Below are positions 24,003 to 34,030 of a stretch of DNA of 56,752 bases, in pieces. The notes beneath the pieces are model-generated. The model ran no database searches. It worked only from the letters and a program-made list of their open reading frames with translations, and was not told the DNA's origin. Within the stretch, counting starts at the first letter, position 1; each line of letters opens with the position of its first letter. The DNA is from Desulfuromonadaceae bacterium (GTDB taxonomy: Bacteria > Desulfobacterota > Desulfuromonadia > Geobacterales > Pseudopelobacteraceae): assembly GCA_028712665.1 (NCBI GenBank), contig JAQTRC010000007.1, forward strand, positions 1-56,752. The letters run 5' to 3'. Made by a program: the position numbers and the translations under genes.

Positions 24003-24423
24003 TGGTTTTACCTCCTCATAGCTGATTCACCATCAGCTCTATTCTCTGCTTATCCAATAAGTTAAGCAAGAGATTTTTTCTAAGTGTATTTTGTTGGGCA
24101 TAAGAGGAAAGGGATTTGAACAGATTATCTGAGAAAGAGTTACCTCAAGTCGGATCATATTAACCCCAATGCGGCCGGAAACCGGTTGTTGGCAGAAGCT
24201 TTGTTCGAACAAATCAAAAAGAGCATGGCGCTGCCCTGATAGCAGCAAAGTCTGATAAACAACAGGTAGTTTCATCTCTGGTTTTCATAGCACTGTATTT
24301 CATGCTCTCCCGGTGAGTTAAAAAACAGTTGACTTGCGGATTATAGTTGGATATAAAACCCATTCCGTCACACAATCAATTGGGCCTGATTCCTTAAACG
24401 GAGCATGTGTGAGCGGTTTTTAC
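24003..24423. other. Intergenic region upstream of tRNA-Glu
   Basis: 421 bases. Only the tRNA promoter (24329-24357) is convincing. A 78-codon minus-strand reading frame (24039-24275) lacks a ribosome site and any family signature, and is not called. Confidence 0.5.
24329..24357 (+). promoter_or_regulatory. Sigma-70 promoter for tRNA-Glu
   Basis: TTGACT (24329-24334), a 17-base spacer and TATAAA (24352-24357) match the consensus at five of six positions in each box. The tRNA begins about 65 bases downstream. Confidence 0.75.
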
Positions 24424-24501
<78 letters not shown>

Positions 24502-24510
24502 AATCTCAAT

Positions 24511-24545
24511 AAGGTCACTTTTCTCCGGGGAAGTGGCCTTTTTTC
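24511..24545 (+). terminator. Intrinsic terminator after tRNA-Glu
   Basis: A 10-base stem AAGGTCACTT / AAGTGGCCTT with one G-U pair and loop TTCTCCGGGG is followed by TTTTC. Confidence 0.85.
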
Positions 24546-24868
24546 TTTGGCAGGCATTGTTGGAATATGCAAATAAGTGAAGGGTTGCCTATAGTTTGGC
24601 TCAAGCTCTCCGCCCGCCAAGATTGAGTTCGAGTACGCGCCTCCAATTGTCAATACTCCCCCTCTTTTTAAACAGAACGAAAACTCATTTACACAAAATA
24701 TATGACAGGACCAAGATTTGACATTCGCAAGCAGAGTGATATGAATTAATAACGAAACTCTATTTACAGCCGCCATAATCCGGCAGGTAGCCGACGACTG
24801 GGATTGATCCGCTTCTTTTCTTCCGGATTCTGTGGCGGGGCGGCCGGTATGATCTTTAGGAGCTGAAG
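24546..24868. other. Intergenic region before the first hybrid kinase gene
   Basis: 323 AT-rich bases with no convincing gene, RNA or repeat. The kinase ribosome site (TTTAGGAGC) is at its right end. Confidence 0.4.
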
Positions 24869-27800
24869 ATGCTTATTCCCATCCGAACTTTCCGTGCCGT
24901 GCTGGCATTTCTTATTACATCTGCGCTCTTCTGTCTTGCTGCCCCGGTTCCGTCCACCGCGGCCGAAGATGGAAAGGCCAACCGGGTCCTTTATCTGAAT
25001 TCGTATGATCGAGGTTTCAAGTGGAGCGATGATATAGAGAGTGGCCTGGCGGAGCGTTTCAAGAGCGCAGACCGGAAGATAGAGTTGTCCGTCGAGTATC
25101 TTGACGCCCGCCGCTTTCCGGGGAGTGTCCGTTACGATTCGCTGGCTACGGCACTGTCCGGCAAATATGACGGCTATAAACACGACCTGGTGGTTGTTTC
25201 CGATAATTTTGCCTTCGACTTTGCCACACAGTATCGAAAACAGCTTTTCCCTAAACTGCCTATCGTTTTTTGCGGATACAACAACTTCCGGCCGAATGTG
25301 CTCAAGGGCATCAGCAATGTAACCGGGGTAAATGAGGAGATCGATTTTGCCAAGACCATCCAACTCGCCATCCGGGTACAGCCGTCTCTGCGCACCCTCG
25401 CCTTCATCACATCGACAGGCGACCCCAGTACCAGGCGAAACGCAGAAGTTGTCGAGACCCAATTATTTCCTGAATTGAGCAAAAGCCATAATCTGGTGGT
25501 ACTCAAGGATGCGTCCTTGGCTGAAATTCGCGCGCGTCTTGGCGCTCTGCCGCCGGACAGCGCCGTGTTTCTGCCCGGTGTGGCCACTGACCTGATAGAC
25601 GGTCGCCGGCTGACATCTGTCGAAAACGGGCGCATGATTTCTGAGACCAGCCCTGTTCCGGTCTATTCATTCTGGGACTTCCACCTCGGCACCGGTGTTC
25701 TTGGCGGTCACATCATTACCGGCCTCGACCAGGGACGGACGGCAGCGGATATAGCGTTGCGTATTCTCGGCGGAACACCGGCAGACAGCATCCCGGTCAT
25801 TATGCAGACACCGGCCAGCACTATTTTTGATTTCAACGTGATGAACAGGTACGGCATCAAGATGACTGCACTTCCGGAAGGAAGTTTGATCATAAATCAG
25901 CCTCTGAAACTGTGGGGGCACTACAAAGAACAAATCATCTTGGCGGCAGCATGTGCATTTCTGGTCATGAGCGCTCTGTCAGTCGCCTTGCTGCTCTTGA
26001 ATCGCCGCCTGAAGCGGACGCAAGATGAAGTAATGAAGAGTGAAGAGAAGTTTCGCAACCTCTTCAATAACTCGGAAACCGCCATGTTCAGGACGATGCT
26101 TGACGGATCGGTGGTCTTGGATGTCAACCAGAAGTTTCTCGATATGTTGGGAATGACGAGGGAGGAGACGATTGGAAAACCGTCTGCCGTGCTCTGGGCA
26201 GACCCGAAAGAACGTGAGGAGATGGTCCGAAGACTCGTCGCTGATGGCCGTATATCGGATTATGAATTTAGAATGCTGGACCGGCAGAGGGGCATAAAAA
26301 ACTGTATTACGTCACTGGTGCTCTACCGGGAACAAGGAATCCTGGAAGGGTCTATTCTAGACATCACCGAACGTAAACAGGCCGAAAGAGAACTTTTTCT
26401 CAGAGAACAGGCCTTGGCAAACAGTGAACGGTTCTTGAAAACAATCATTGACTCGGAGCCGGAGTGCATAAAAATGCTCGATATCGATGGCAACCTGTTA
26501 ATGATGAACCGGGCAGGACTAGAGATGATCGAGGCCGACTCCTTTGAACAGGTAAAAGGAAAATGTGTATGCCCATTGATCACCGATCCATACAGGGATG
26601 CCTTTATGGTACTTACGAAACAGGTCTTTCAGGGGATACCCGGAATACTTGAATTTGAAACAATCGGGCTCAAAGGGGGTCATATCTGGCTTGAAACCCA
26701 CGCAGTTCCGTTTCGCAATGAGCATGACGAAATTGTCGCTCTGCTGGGGATAACCCGAAACATAACCGAACGCAAACGTGCCGAAGAAGACCGAGTGCTC
26801 CTTGAGCGCCAATTGCTGCAGGCGCAGAAAATGGAAAGCCTGGGGGTCCTTGCCGGCGGGATAGCTCACGACTTTAACAATATTCTTACCTCAATCGTCG
26901 GCAATACCGAACTTGCCCTGATGCGTCTTAACCCCGAATCACCTGCTATTGACAACCTCAAACGGATTGAAAAGAGCGCGGTGCGGGCAACCGACCTGGC
27001 AAAGCAGATGCTGGCCTATTCGGGCAAAGGAAAATTCGTAGTCGAGACGATAGACATTAACCGGCTGGTGCAAGAGATGGAACACATGCTCGACGTCTCC
27101 ATCTCCAAAAAGGCGATCTTCAGATACAATCTGAATCAGCCGCTCCCCTCCGTACAGGTCGATGCAACCCAAATTCGCCAGGTCGTCATGAATCTGGTCA
27201 TTAACGCTTCGGAAGCGATAGGAGAAAGGAATGGCGTCATTGCGATTACAACTGGTTGCATGGATTGCGACAAGAACTATCTGAAAAATGTAGTGCTTGA
27301 TACGAGCATCAAAACAGGCCGTTATGTCTACCTGGAGATAACCGACACCGGCTGCGGCATGGACAAGGAAACCCTAGCCAAGGTCTATGACCCGTTCTTT
27401 ACCACCAAATTTACCGGAAGAGGATTGGGCATGGCCGCAGTGCAAGGCATTGTCCGTGGTCATAACGGTTTTATCACTGTTTATAGCGAACCTGACAGAG
27501 GTACTACCTTCAAAGTGTTTCTGCCGGCATCCGGGAAAATGGTATTAAACTCGGATCTCCAAACTCAGAGAGACGACTGGAGAGGAGAAGGAAAAGTCCT
27601 GCTGGTTGACGATGAAGAAACGGTAAGGGATATTGGGAGGGAAATGCTTCAAGAGTTGGGTTTCACCGTCATAAGCGCCAATGACGGCAATGAAGCGATC
27701 AAGATGTTCAAGGCCATTCCCGGCATCGACTTTGTCATTTTGGATTTGACCATGCCGCAGATGGACGGCGAAGAGTGCTTCCGAGAGCTCAAACAGCTCA

Positions 27801-27940
27801 AATCAGACCTGAAGGTGGTCATATCGAGTGGCTTCAGCGAACAGGAGGTTTCCCAAAAGTTCGCCGGTAAAGGGATGGCAGGATTCATCCAGAAGCCGTA
27901 TACGTTGTCAGTGCTGAAAGAGGCTATACAGAAGATTTAA
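24869..27940 (+). CDS. Hybrid sensor histidine kinase with ABC-binding-protein-like sensor, two PAS domains and receiver
   Basis: 1023 residues. A signal or anchor segment (about 8-31) is followed by a periplasmic region (about 38-335) resembling ABC-type substrate-binding proteins (VLYLNSYDRGFKWSDDI, VVVSDNFAFDFA, VYSFWDFHLGTGVLGG). A membrane helix is at about 354-376. Two PAS domains follow (about 390-500 and 515-640). The kinase core has the phospho-acceptor His667 in GGIAHDFNNI and ATP-binding motifs TDTGCGMD and TTKFTGRGLGM. The C-terminal receiver has Asp959 in VILDLTMPQMDG. It probably senses a small periplasmic solute. No response regulator or Hpt gene lies beside it. It stands alone between tRNA-Glu and the PH-domain gene. 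Confidence 0.9.
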   Translation: MLIPIRTFRAVLAFLITSALFCLAAPVPSTAAEDGKANRVLYLNSYDRGFKWSDDIESGLAERFKSADRKIELSVEYLDARRFPGSVRYDSLATALSGKYDGYKHDLVVVSDNFAFDFATQYRKQLFPKLPIVFCGYNNFRPNVLKGISNVTGVNEEIDFAKTIQLAIRVQPSLRTLAFITSTGDPSTRRNAEVVETQLFPELSKSHNLVVLKDASLAEIRARLGALPPDSAVFLPGVATDLIDGRRLTSVENGRMISETSPVPVYSFWDFHLGTGVLGGHIITGLDQGRTAADIALRILGGTPADSIPVIMQTPASTIFDFNVMNRYGIKMTALPEGSLIINQPLKLWGHYKEQIILAAACAFLVMSALSVALLLLNRRLKRTQDEVMKSEEKFRNLFNNSETAMFRTMLDGSVVLDVNQKFLDMLGMTREETIGKPSAVLWADPKEREEMVRRLVADGRISDYEFRMLDRQRGIKNCITSLVLYREQGILEGSILDITERKQAERELFLREQALANSERFLKTIIDSEPECIKMLDIDGNLLMMNRAGLEMIEADSFEQVKGKCVCPLITDPYRDAFMVLTKQVFQGIPGILEFETIGLKGGHIWLETHAVPFRNEHDEIVALLGITRNITERKRAEEDRVLLERQLLQAQKMESLGVLAGGIAHDFNNILTSIVGNTELALMRLNPESPAIDNLKRIEKSAVRATDLAKQMLAYSGKGKFVVETIDINRLVQEMEHMLDVSISKKAIFRYNLNQPLPSVQVDATQIRQVVMNLVINASEAIGERNGVIAITTGCMDCDKNYLKNVVLDTSIKTGRYVYLEITDTGCGMDKETLAKVYDPFFTTKFTGRGLGMAAVQGIVRGHNGFITVYSEPDRGTTFKVFLPASGKMVLNSDLQTQRDDWRGEGKVLLVDDEETVRDIGREMLQELGFTVISANDGNEAIKMFKAIPGIDFVILDLTMPQMDGEECFRELKQLKSDLKVVISSGFSEQEVSQKFAGKGMAGFIQKPYTLSVLKEAIQKI

Positions 27941-28129
27941 ATAGCGATACTCATTTAAACAGTTAAGGCTACACCCTCTTCCATGAAATAGAAATTCTTC
28001 CAGGTTAGCCGCTTAATGACCATTTACACTATTAAAATTACATGTTCGAAATGGGAAGTTTGACTATAGAGCTCTTAACCCAAAGCTGCTAACTGTTCAT
28101 TATTAGATGCCCGGTTTGCCAGAAGTATG

Positions 28130-28507
28130 CTACTTCAACGCGTGGCTTGCCAACACTTTCTGCACCTCATAGATATTCACATCCTTGTTAAACTTTTTCT
28201 CAAGCGGTATCGTTTCGCTGCCAATCCAAAGTTTCAATTCGGCGTCAAGGTCGAAGCTCCCTCCGGTCTGTACGCTGAATTTCATGATTTTATTGTACGG
28301 TATTGAAAGATATTCAATCTGTCTGCCGGAAATGCCCTGTACGCTGACAATAATCAATCTCTTGTTGGTGAAGAGAAACGTATCCCGCATGACAACGAAA
28401 CCGACCTCAATGATTTCGCCATCCGCAATCAACTGTCCGTAATCGGTGTGAAATTTCTTGGATACCGACGAGTCCGAATTTTTCGATACTCCAGTAAAGA
28501 GTCCCAT
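28130..28507 (-). CDS. Bacterial PH-domain protein
   Basis: 125 residues. After a Ser/Lys-rich start, the central part (about 25-120) has the strand pattern of bacterial PH domains: VGFVVMRDTFLFTNKRLIIV, then SIPYNKIMKFSVQ, then a final helix VNIYEVQKVLASH. The TNKRLIIV strand is the family hallmark. It has no signal or membrane segment, so it is cytoplasmic. Function is unknown; bacterial PH proteins form ring oligomers. The ribosome site GGAG/GGTGG precedes the ATG. The gene is isolated downstream of glpK on the same strand. Confidence 0.82.
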   Translation of the reverse strand: MGLFTGVSKNSDSSVSKKFHTDYGQLIADGEIIEVGFVVMRDTFLFTNKRLIIVSVQGISGRQIEYLSIPYNKIMKFSVQTGGSFDLDAELKLWIGSETIPLEKKFNKDVNIYEVQKVLASHALK

Positions 28508-28653
28508 AATCCACCACTCCAGTATTCGTTATTTTGATATCTTCACTCTGGGGCTTATCCATATTCTGAAGAAGAGGATAGCTTTTAAATATTAAACTCT
28601 TCCATTCAGTCTGTAAAGATCTGCTTATTTACCCTCTAGAACCATGCCGTGGA

Positions 28654-30153
28654 TCAGACTTCGGGAGGCTCATTCCACTCTTTTGCTCTCAGCAGCGCAC
28701 GATCCCATCCCCGGCGCAGTTCCTCGAGACAACTCGGTTCCATAGCCGGTATAAATGTCCGATCCTCTTGCCGGGAGGCAACAGGATCATCATTGCCTCG
28801 CCAGTACCCGACCGCCAGCCCTGCTAGAAATGCAGCGCCGAGAGCTGTAGTCTCGCTGATGCCGGATCGGATCACAGGCACACCAAGCAGATCGGCCTGT
28901 ATTTGCATTAATAGATTGTTCACAGAAGCGCCACCATCGGTCCTCAGTTCCGGCAGGATTATTCCGGCATCGTCTTCCATGGCCCGTACCAGGTCAACTG
29001 TCTGGAAAGCTATGCTTTCCAGTGTAGCCCGAGCGATGTGGGCAGCCGTGGTGCCTCGGGTGATGCCGATTATGGTTCCGCTTGCGTACGGATCCCAGTG
29101 CGGTGCACCGAGTCCGGTAAACGCCGGCACCAGGTACACGCCGCCGCTGTCTGGAACCGATGCTGCCAGATGTTCCACCTCTGCAACCGAACCGATGATC
29201 CCTAGACCGTCGCGCAACCACTGGATGGCCGCCCCGGCTACAAAGACGCTCCCCTCCAGGGCGTATTCGATCTTGTCGCCAATCCGCCACGCCACCGTTG
29301 TCAGGAGCCGGTTGCGGGAAACCGGGAGCGTCTCTCCGGTATGCATCAGCATGAAACAGCCGGTTCCGTAGGTGTTCTTGACCATGCCCGGGCGCGTACA
29401 TCTCTGGCCGAAAAGAGCGGCCTGCTGGTCACCGGCCATTCCCGCGACAGGAATCGGTTGAGAAAAAAGGCCAAAAGCTGTTTCGCCGTAGATTGCGCTG
29501 GAGAGCGAAACTTCCGGAAGCATGGAGGCAGGGACCCTGAGAATTTTGAGAAGATCCTCGTCCCATGCTCCGGTATGAATGTTAAGCAGCAGCGTCCGGG
29601 AGGCATTGCTCACGTCGCTGAGATGCCGTCTGCCGCCGGTAAGGTTCCAGAGCAGCCAGGAATCAACTGTTCCAAACAGGAGTTCCCCCTCTTCTGCTCT
29701 TCTGCGGGCATCAGGCACGTGATCTAGGATCCAGGCCAGTTTAGTCCCGGAAAAGTACGGATCAAGGAGCAGACCGGTTTTCTCGCGAAAAAGCTCCTCC
29801 ACTCCTTCGGCCTTCAGTAGGTCACAGGTTGCTGCGGTGCGTCGATCCTGCCAGACGATGGCGTTATGAACCGGTTGCCCGCTCCGGCGATTCCAGACCA
29901 GTGTGGTCTCCCTCTGGTTCGTGATTCCGATTGCGGCTATGTTGGCGGCGGTCAGGCCGGCCAGTCTGATGGCCTCGATCGCCACCTCCAGTTGCGAGGA
30001 CCAGATTTCAAGCCCATCCTGCTCGACCCAGCCTGGACGAGGATATATCTGGCGTAATTCCTTCTGGGCCACCGACCTGATTCCTCCGGCATGGTCAAAG
30101 ATGATGGCACGTGAACTTGTGGTGCCCTGATCCAGTGCAAGGATGTATTTCAT
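28654..30153 (-). CDS. glpK: Glycerol kinase
   Basis: 499 residues, the normal length. The FGGY-family N-terminus is [17 protein letters not shown]. Other signature pieces include [41 protein letters not shown] and [20 protein letters not shown]. It phosphorylates glycerol to sn-glycerol 3-phosphate. Its ATG overlaps the stop of the upstream molybdopterin oxidoreductase (ATGA, 4 bases), so the two are translationally coupled. No glpF or glpD is in the window. Confidence 0.97.
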   Translation of the reverse strand: MKYILALDQGTTSSRAIIFDHAGGIRSVAQKELRQIYPRPGWVEQDGLEIWSSQLEVAIEAIRLAGLTAANIAAIGITNQRETTLVWNRRSGQPVHNAIVWQDRRTAATCDLLKAEGVEELFREKTGLLLDPYFSGTKLAWILDHVPDARRRAEEGELLFGTVDSWLLWNLTGGRRHLSDVSNASRTLLLNIHTGAWDEDLLKILRVPASMLPEVSLSSAIYGETAFGLFSQPIPVAGMAGDQQAALFGQRCTRPGMVKNTYGTGCFMLMHTGETLPVSRNRLLTTVAWRIGDKIEYALEGSVFVAGAAIQWLRDGLGIIGSVAEVEHLAASVPDSGGVYLVPAFTGLGAPHWDPYASGTIIGITRGTTAAHIARATLESIAFQTVDLVRAMEDDAGIILPELRTDGGASVNNLLMQIQADLLGVPVIRSGISETTALGAAFLAGLAVGYWRGNDDPVASRQEDRTFIPAMEPSCLEELRRGWDRALLRAKEWNEPPEV

Positions 30154-32162
30154 ACCCCCTTCACCTCCACCGCGACATCATACAGTGTACTCCCCCGGCC
30201 GCCGTCGGTAAGGCGCTGCGACGTCAGGGCATTCACCCCTCGTCTCCCCGGAATGAACTCGCGCCACCAGACCCCTTCTGTTACAACAGTTCCTGGGGGG
30301 ACCCGCCCCGTTATCCGGAGGGTGAACAGCACCTCTCCAAGCCCGTTATAGGCCAGCACCGCCTGCCCGTCAGCCAGGCCCCGAGCCTCGGCATCGATCT
30401 TGCTCATCATCAACGTCATGCAATCCTGCCGGTCACGCAAACCGCTCTGCTCATAGAAGCTGGAGTTTAGGGCGAACGGCGTGGCAGCAGGTTGCAGGCG
30501 GAGCGGGAAGCCATCCTGTATGGCGTGGGTAGGAAGCAGGCGAGGCAAGGGCTCCGCCTCACGTTCATTTAAAATTTCGATCTTTCCGGAAGGGGTCAGC
30601 CAGATCCGTTTCGGATCGGAAGGGGGGATCAGCATGACCGGTTCCCCGTGACGCAACCGGTCGCTGACATCTCTGTCCCGCCAAGGGGTCTCAAAATTGA
30701 TCAACTGTTCGATCAATTCATCTGCACTCTGCAGGAAGAACGGCTCGTTCCACCCCATGCCGGCTGCGAGAAGACGGAATACCTCCCAGTTGCTCTTTGA
30801 GTTTCCAACCGGTGCGATTGCGGCTGTGCAGAGTTGGGTGTGGTAGCTGCCATAGCTGCGGTACAGGTCGGGATGCTCCAGTGACGATGTCGCAGGGAGA
30901 ACGATATCTGCGTAGCGGGCCGTATCTGTTAGAAAACGTTCGTGCACCACCGTAAACAGATCTTCCCGTTCCAGACCCAGAATGACTGCGTTCTGGTCGG
31001 GCGCGATAGCGGCAGGATTGGAATGATAGACGTACAGACTCTTCACCCGTGGATCGTCAATTTCAGTGAGAGCCGCACCCAACTGGTTCATGCTGACCAG
31101 ACGCGGCGTTTTTGCCATAAAATCTTCCCGAGTCACTGAATGCAACGGAAAGGCAGCGCCTGTCGATGTTCCACAAAAAACCCCGCCGCCGGGCCGTTTC
31201 CAGGCACCGGTCAGAGCCGGCAGGCAGGTTATGGTTCGCACGGTCATGGCGCCGTTGCCATAACGGGTCAGGCCGCTTCCCAGGCGGATATACGGCGCCC
31301 TAGCCCGAGCGAACTCCCGTGCCATCCTCTCTATGATAGGAGCTGAAATGCCACAGACCTCGGCCATTTGCGAGGGGGCGCACTCCGGAAGAACCCGTTC
31401 GGCGAACTCCTCAAAACCGAGCACGTTGTCGGCGATAAATTGCCGATCCAGCAGACCCTCACGTTCGATAACATTCAGCATCCCAAGCACCAGTGCAGCG
31501 TCGCTGCCGGGGCGAATCAGGAATGTTTCATCGGCTGCATCACAGGTAGGGGTGCGGTAGGTGTCGATAGCCCAGAAGCGGGCGCCGCCCTTCCTGGCTT
31601 TCTGTGCATCCCGCATCGCGTGGATGCTGGTTGCGGCGGCATTTATTCCCCACAGTATCACCAGGTCGCTCTGGGCCATTTCCGACGGATTCATAGCCGG
31701 AGTCTCTCCCATGATCGATTTCCAGCCGGCGTCCTTGGCCGGCGAACAGATGGTGCGCTCGAGGCGGGAAGCACCGATTTTGTTGAAAAAGGCGTGGCCG
31801 GCATTACGTTGAACCAGCCCCATGGTGCCGGCGTAGGAGTAGGGGAGAATGCACTCGCCACCGTGCGTCCTGATCAGATCCTTCCAGGCTGCGCAAATTT
31901 GTCCGATAGCATCTTCCCAGGAGATCGGCTCAAAGCGTCCTTCCCCTTTTGCCCCGACGCGGCGCAACGGAGTTGTCAGGCGGCGGGGGGAATGCACAGT
32001 CCGTTCGTAACTGTTCATCTTGATGCAAAGCAGACCCCGTGTCATCGGATGATCGGGGTCTCCTGTCACCTTCAGGGCGCTGCCATTTTCAACTTCGACC
32101 AGCAGGCCGCAGGTATCGGGGCAATCATAGGGACAGACGGAACGTGTAATAGTCCGGGACAT
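30150..32162 (-). CDS. Molybdopterin-dependent oxidoreductase, DMSO-reductase superfamily
   Basis: 670 residues, starting after GGGAGG. The N-terminal [11 protein letters not shown] (Cys9, 13, 17) with a later Cys in RGLLCIK is a [4Fe-4S] site. The catalytic domain shows WEDAIGQI and [11 protein letters not shown], where the Cys may be the molybdenum ligand, plus [12 protein letters not shown]. The C-terminal molydopterin-binding barrel is at about 555-665. There is no Tat signal, so it is cytoplasmic. It resembles soluble, single-subunit family members of unknown substrate, not membrane formate dehydrogenases. It is translationally coupled to glpK. Confidence 0.85.
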   Translation of the reverse strand: MSRTITRSVCPYDCPDTCGLLVEVENGSALKVTGDPDHPMTRGLLCIKMNSYERTVHSPRRLTTPLRRVGAKGEGRFEPISWEDAIGQICAAWKDLIRTHGGECILPYSYAGTMGLVQRNAGHAFFNKIGASRLERTICSPAKDAGWKSIMGETPAMNPSEMAQSDLVILWGINAAATSIHAMRDAQKARKGGARFWAIDTYRTPTCDAADETFLIRPGSDAALVLGMLNVIEREGLLDRQFIADNVLGFEEFAERVLPECAPSQMAEVCGISAPIIERMAREFARARAPYIRLGSGLTRYGNGAMTVRTITCLPALTGAWKRPGGGVFCGTSTGAAFPLHSVTREDFMAKTPRLVSMNQLGAALTEIDDPRVKSLYVYHSNPAAIAPDQNAVILGLEREDLFTVVHERFLTDTARYADIVLPATSSLEHPDLYRSYGSYHTQLCTAAIAPVGNSKSNWEVFRLLAAGMGWNEPFFLQSADELIEQLINFETPWRDRDVSDRLRHGEPVMLIPPSDPKRIWLTPSGKIEILNEREAEPLPRLLPTHAIQDGFPLRLQPAATPFALNSSFYEQSGLRDRQDCMTLMMSKIDAEARGLADGQAVLAYNGLGEVLFTLRITGRVPPGTVVTEGVWWREFIPGRRGVNALTSQRLTDGGRGSTLYDVAVEVKGV

Positions 32163-32308
32163 AGTACCTCCCTTTCAATCAATAAACAGTTCTCATAAAG
32201 TTCATTAAGTGAGCGCATGAGGGGAAACTATACCAGATTCCAAAAAACATTTGCAGATGAAATCGATTGATGATAACCACTAACAGACAATAACATGTGA
32301 GGTTCACC

Positions 32309-32869
32309 ATGACACAGCAGCCAGAAATCTTGCATTACGCAGTATCCGTGGTCGGCAAAGATCGCCCCGGTATCGTTGCCGGCATTGCCGAAGTGCTCTT
32401 CCGGCTGGGATGCAACTTGGCAGACACCAGCTGTACCATGCTGGCCGGAGAGTTTGCCATGATCCTGATCGTCTCTCATCCGCGACCATTCAGCAAGAGT
32501 CGGTTGTTAGACGAACTGAAACCGGTCTGCGACGGTATGGGAATGTCGCTGGCTATGCGCACTCTCCACGCAGATGAGATCACCCGCCAGGAGACAGACG
32601 ACGAGATATGCATCATCTCGGTTTACGGCGCCGATCAGCCCGGTATTGTTTACCGAGTGACCCGCGAGTTGGCGGGGCGGGGTGTTAACATCATGGACCT
32701 GAACACCAAACTGATCGGCTCAGATGAGGAACCGGTCTATGTCATGATGCTGGAAGCCGCCCTTCCGGACGGAGAAACCCCTGAGGGGCTTGAAAAACTG
32801 CTGGAAAATCTGAAAAAGGAGTTGAACGTGGAGATTGGTGTACGTGTAGTGACACCGGTATCCTTCTGA
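32309..32869 (+). CDS. Two-ACT-domain protein, glycine cleavage repressor (GcvR)-like
   Basis: 186 residues from the ATG at 32309; a GTG four codons earlier is part of the likely ribosome site region. Two ACT domains are visible. The first (about 8-85) starts HYAVSVVGKDRPGIVAGIAEVL. The second (about 100-180) starts CIISVYGADQPGIVYRVTREL. The DRPGI and DQPGI turns bind amino acids in this family. GcvR in E. coli restrains GcvA, but here no gcv gene is adjacent. It starts an apparent three-gene run with def and an AMMECR1 gene (gap 3 bases). Confidence 0.85.
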   Translation: MTQQPEILHYAVSVVGKDRPGIVAGIAEVLFRLGCNLADTSCTMLAGEFAMILIVSHPRPFSKSRLLDELKPVCDGMGMSLAMRTLHADEITRQETDDEICIISVYGADQPGIVYRVTRELAGRGVNIMDLNTKLIGSDEEPVYVMMLEAALPDGETPEGLEKLLENLKKELNVEIGVRVVTPVSF

Positions 32870-32872
32870 TAT

Positions 32873-33379
32873 ATGCCCAATCAACCCATCCTGCGTTATC
32901 CGCATCCGGTGCTGAAAAAAGTCTGCAACCCCGTGGAAACGATAGACGCCGACATACATCTGCTCGTAGTGGATCTGCTGGACACCATGCGGGCCGGGCC
33001 AGGCTCGGTCGGCGTGGCTGCACCGCAGATCGGCGTTGTTTTACGGGTCTGTGTGGTTGATGTTTCGAAGAACCGTCACGGCAAGGATAATAATCACGGC
33101 CTTCTCTGCATGATCAACCCGGAAATCACCGCCCATGCTGGTGCCGCAATCACGCGGGAAGGATGCATGAGTGTGCCGGATTATACCGGCGACGTAGAGC
33201 GCGCCACAGAAATTACTGTTAAATTTATCGAATCAGACGGCAGCCGGCGCGAGATAAATGCCAGCGGCTTCGAGGCGATCGCGATACAGCACGAAATGGA
33301 CCACCTGGACGGCATCCTTTTCCTAGACCGCATAATCAGTATCAAGACCGGACTGTTCCGTCGCAAAAGCTATCAATAG
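32873..33379 (+). CDS. def: Peptide deformylase
   Basis: 168 residues. All three deformylase motifs are present: GVAAPQIG (motif I), EGCMSVP with the metal-binding Cys (motif II), and HEMDHLDG with the two metal His and catalytic Glu (motif III). It removes the formyl group from nascent proteins. It follows the ACT protein by 3 bases and is 8 bases ahead of the AMMECR1 gene. Confidence 0.97.
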   Translation: MPNQPILRYPHPVLKKVCNPVETIDADIHLLVVDLLDTMRAGPGSVGVAAPQIGVVLRVCVVDVSKNRHGKDNNHGLLCMINPEITAHAGAAITREGCMSVPDYTGDVERATEITVKFIESDGSRREINASGFEAIAIQHEMDHLDGILFLDRIISIKTGLFRRKSYQ

Positions 33380-33387
33380 GGGGAGTT

Positions 33388-33936
33388 ATGCCGGAACTAT
33401 TGACGAAAAAAGAACAGAATGAGCTGCTGAAGATCGCCCGCGACACCATTGTCTCCTACGTCACCAGCGGCAAAGTCCCGGTATTAGAGACGGCTTCTAA
33501 GGGGCTGAATCTCGAAACAGGCTGTTTCGTTACCATAAAGCAGAAGGGGCAACTGCGGGGGTGTATAGGCAACTTTGTCTCCGACAAACCGCTCTACAAG
33601 CTTGTGCAGGAGATGGCGGTGTCTGCTGCGACCCGCGATCCTCGTTTCTACCCTATGAAGGCGCACGACCTGGCTGATTTCGAGCTTGATATTTCGGTGC
33701 TCTCCCCCTTGGAGAAAGCCTCATCGGTCGAAGAGATACAGGTCGGCATACACGGTATTTACATCGTCAAAGGCAGCTACCGTGGTGTGCTGCTGCCTCA
33801 GGTGGCTACCGATTATGGATGGGATAGGGACGAATTTCTGCGGCATACCTGTATCAAGGCCGGACTGCCCGAGAATGCCTGGCAGGGCGATTGTGAAATA
33901 TTTATCTTCAGCGCATTGGTGTTCGGGGAAGGATAA
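33388..33936 (+). CDS. AMMECR1-domain protein (AmmeMemoRadiSam system protein A type)
   Basis: 182 residues covering one AMMECR1 domain. The hallmark LRGCIGNF motif is near residue 55, followed by AATRDPRFYPM and the VLLPQVATDYGWDRDEFL segment. In many bacteria and archaea this protein is encoded with a Memo protein and a radical SAM protein. Those partners are not beside it here. Biochemical role is unknown. The ribosome site GGGGGAG precedes the ATG. It ends the ACT-def-AMMECR1 run. Confidence 0.92.
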   Translation: MPELLTKKEQNELLKIARDTIVSYVTSGKVPVLETASKGLNLETGCFVTIKQKGQLRGCIGNFVSDKPLYKLVQEMAVSAATRDPRFYPMKAHDLADFELDISVLSPLEKASSVEEIQVGIHGIYIVKGSYRGVLLPQVATDYGWDRDEFLRHTCIKAGLPENAWQGDCEIFIFSALVFGEG

Positions 33937-33978
33937 TTCCAATTTGATATTGATATAACCGTATCAGGCAGAGAATAG

Positions 33979-34013
33979 AAAAAGGGGATAACCGTTATGG
34001 CCATCCCCTTTTT
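33979..34013. terminator. Bidirectional terminator between the AMMECR1 gene and ppdK
   Basis: A stem AAAAAGGGGAT / ATCCCCTTTTT with a 13-base loop has T-runs on both strands. It separates two convergent genes. Confidence 0.88.
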
Positions 34014-34030
34014 ATATTAATCAGGCAGTA

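Noticed and set aside
24039-24275. 78-codon minus-strand frame
   Set aside because: No ribosome site, no conserved features and AT-rich context; not supported as a gene.
24764-25462. 232-codon minus-strand frame
   Set aside because: It is antisense to the sensor domain of the first hybrid kinase and has no ribosome site.
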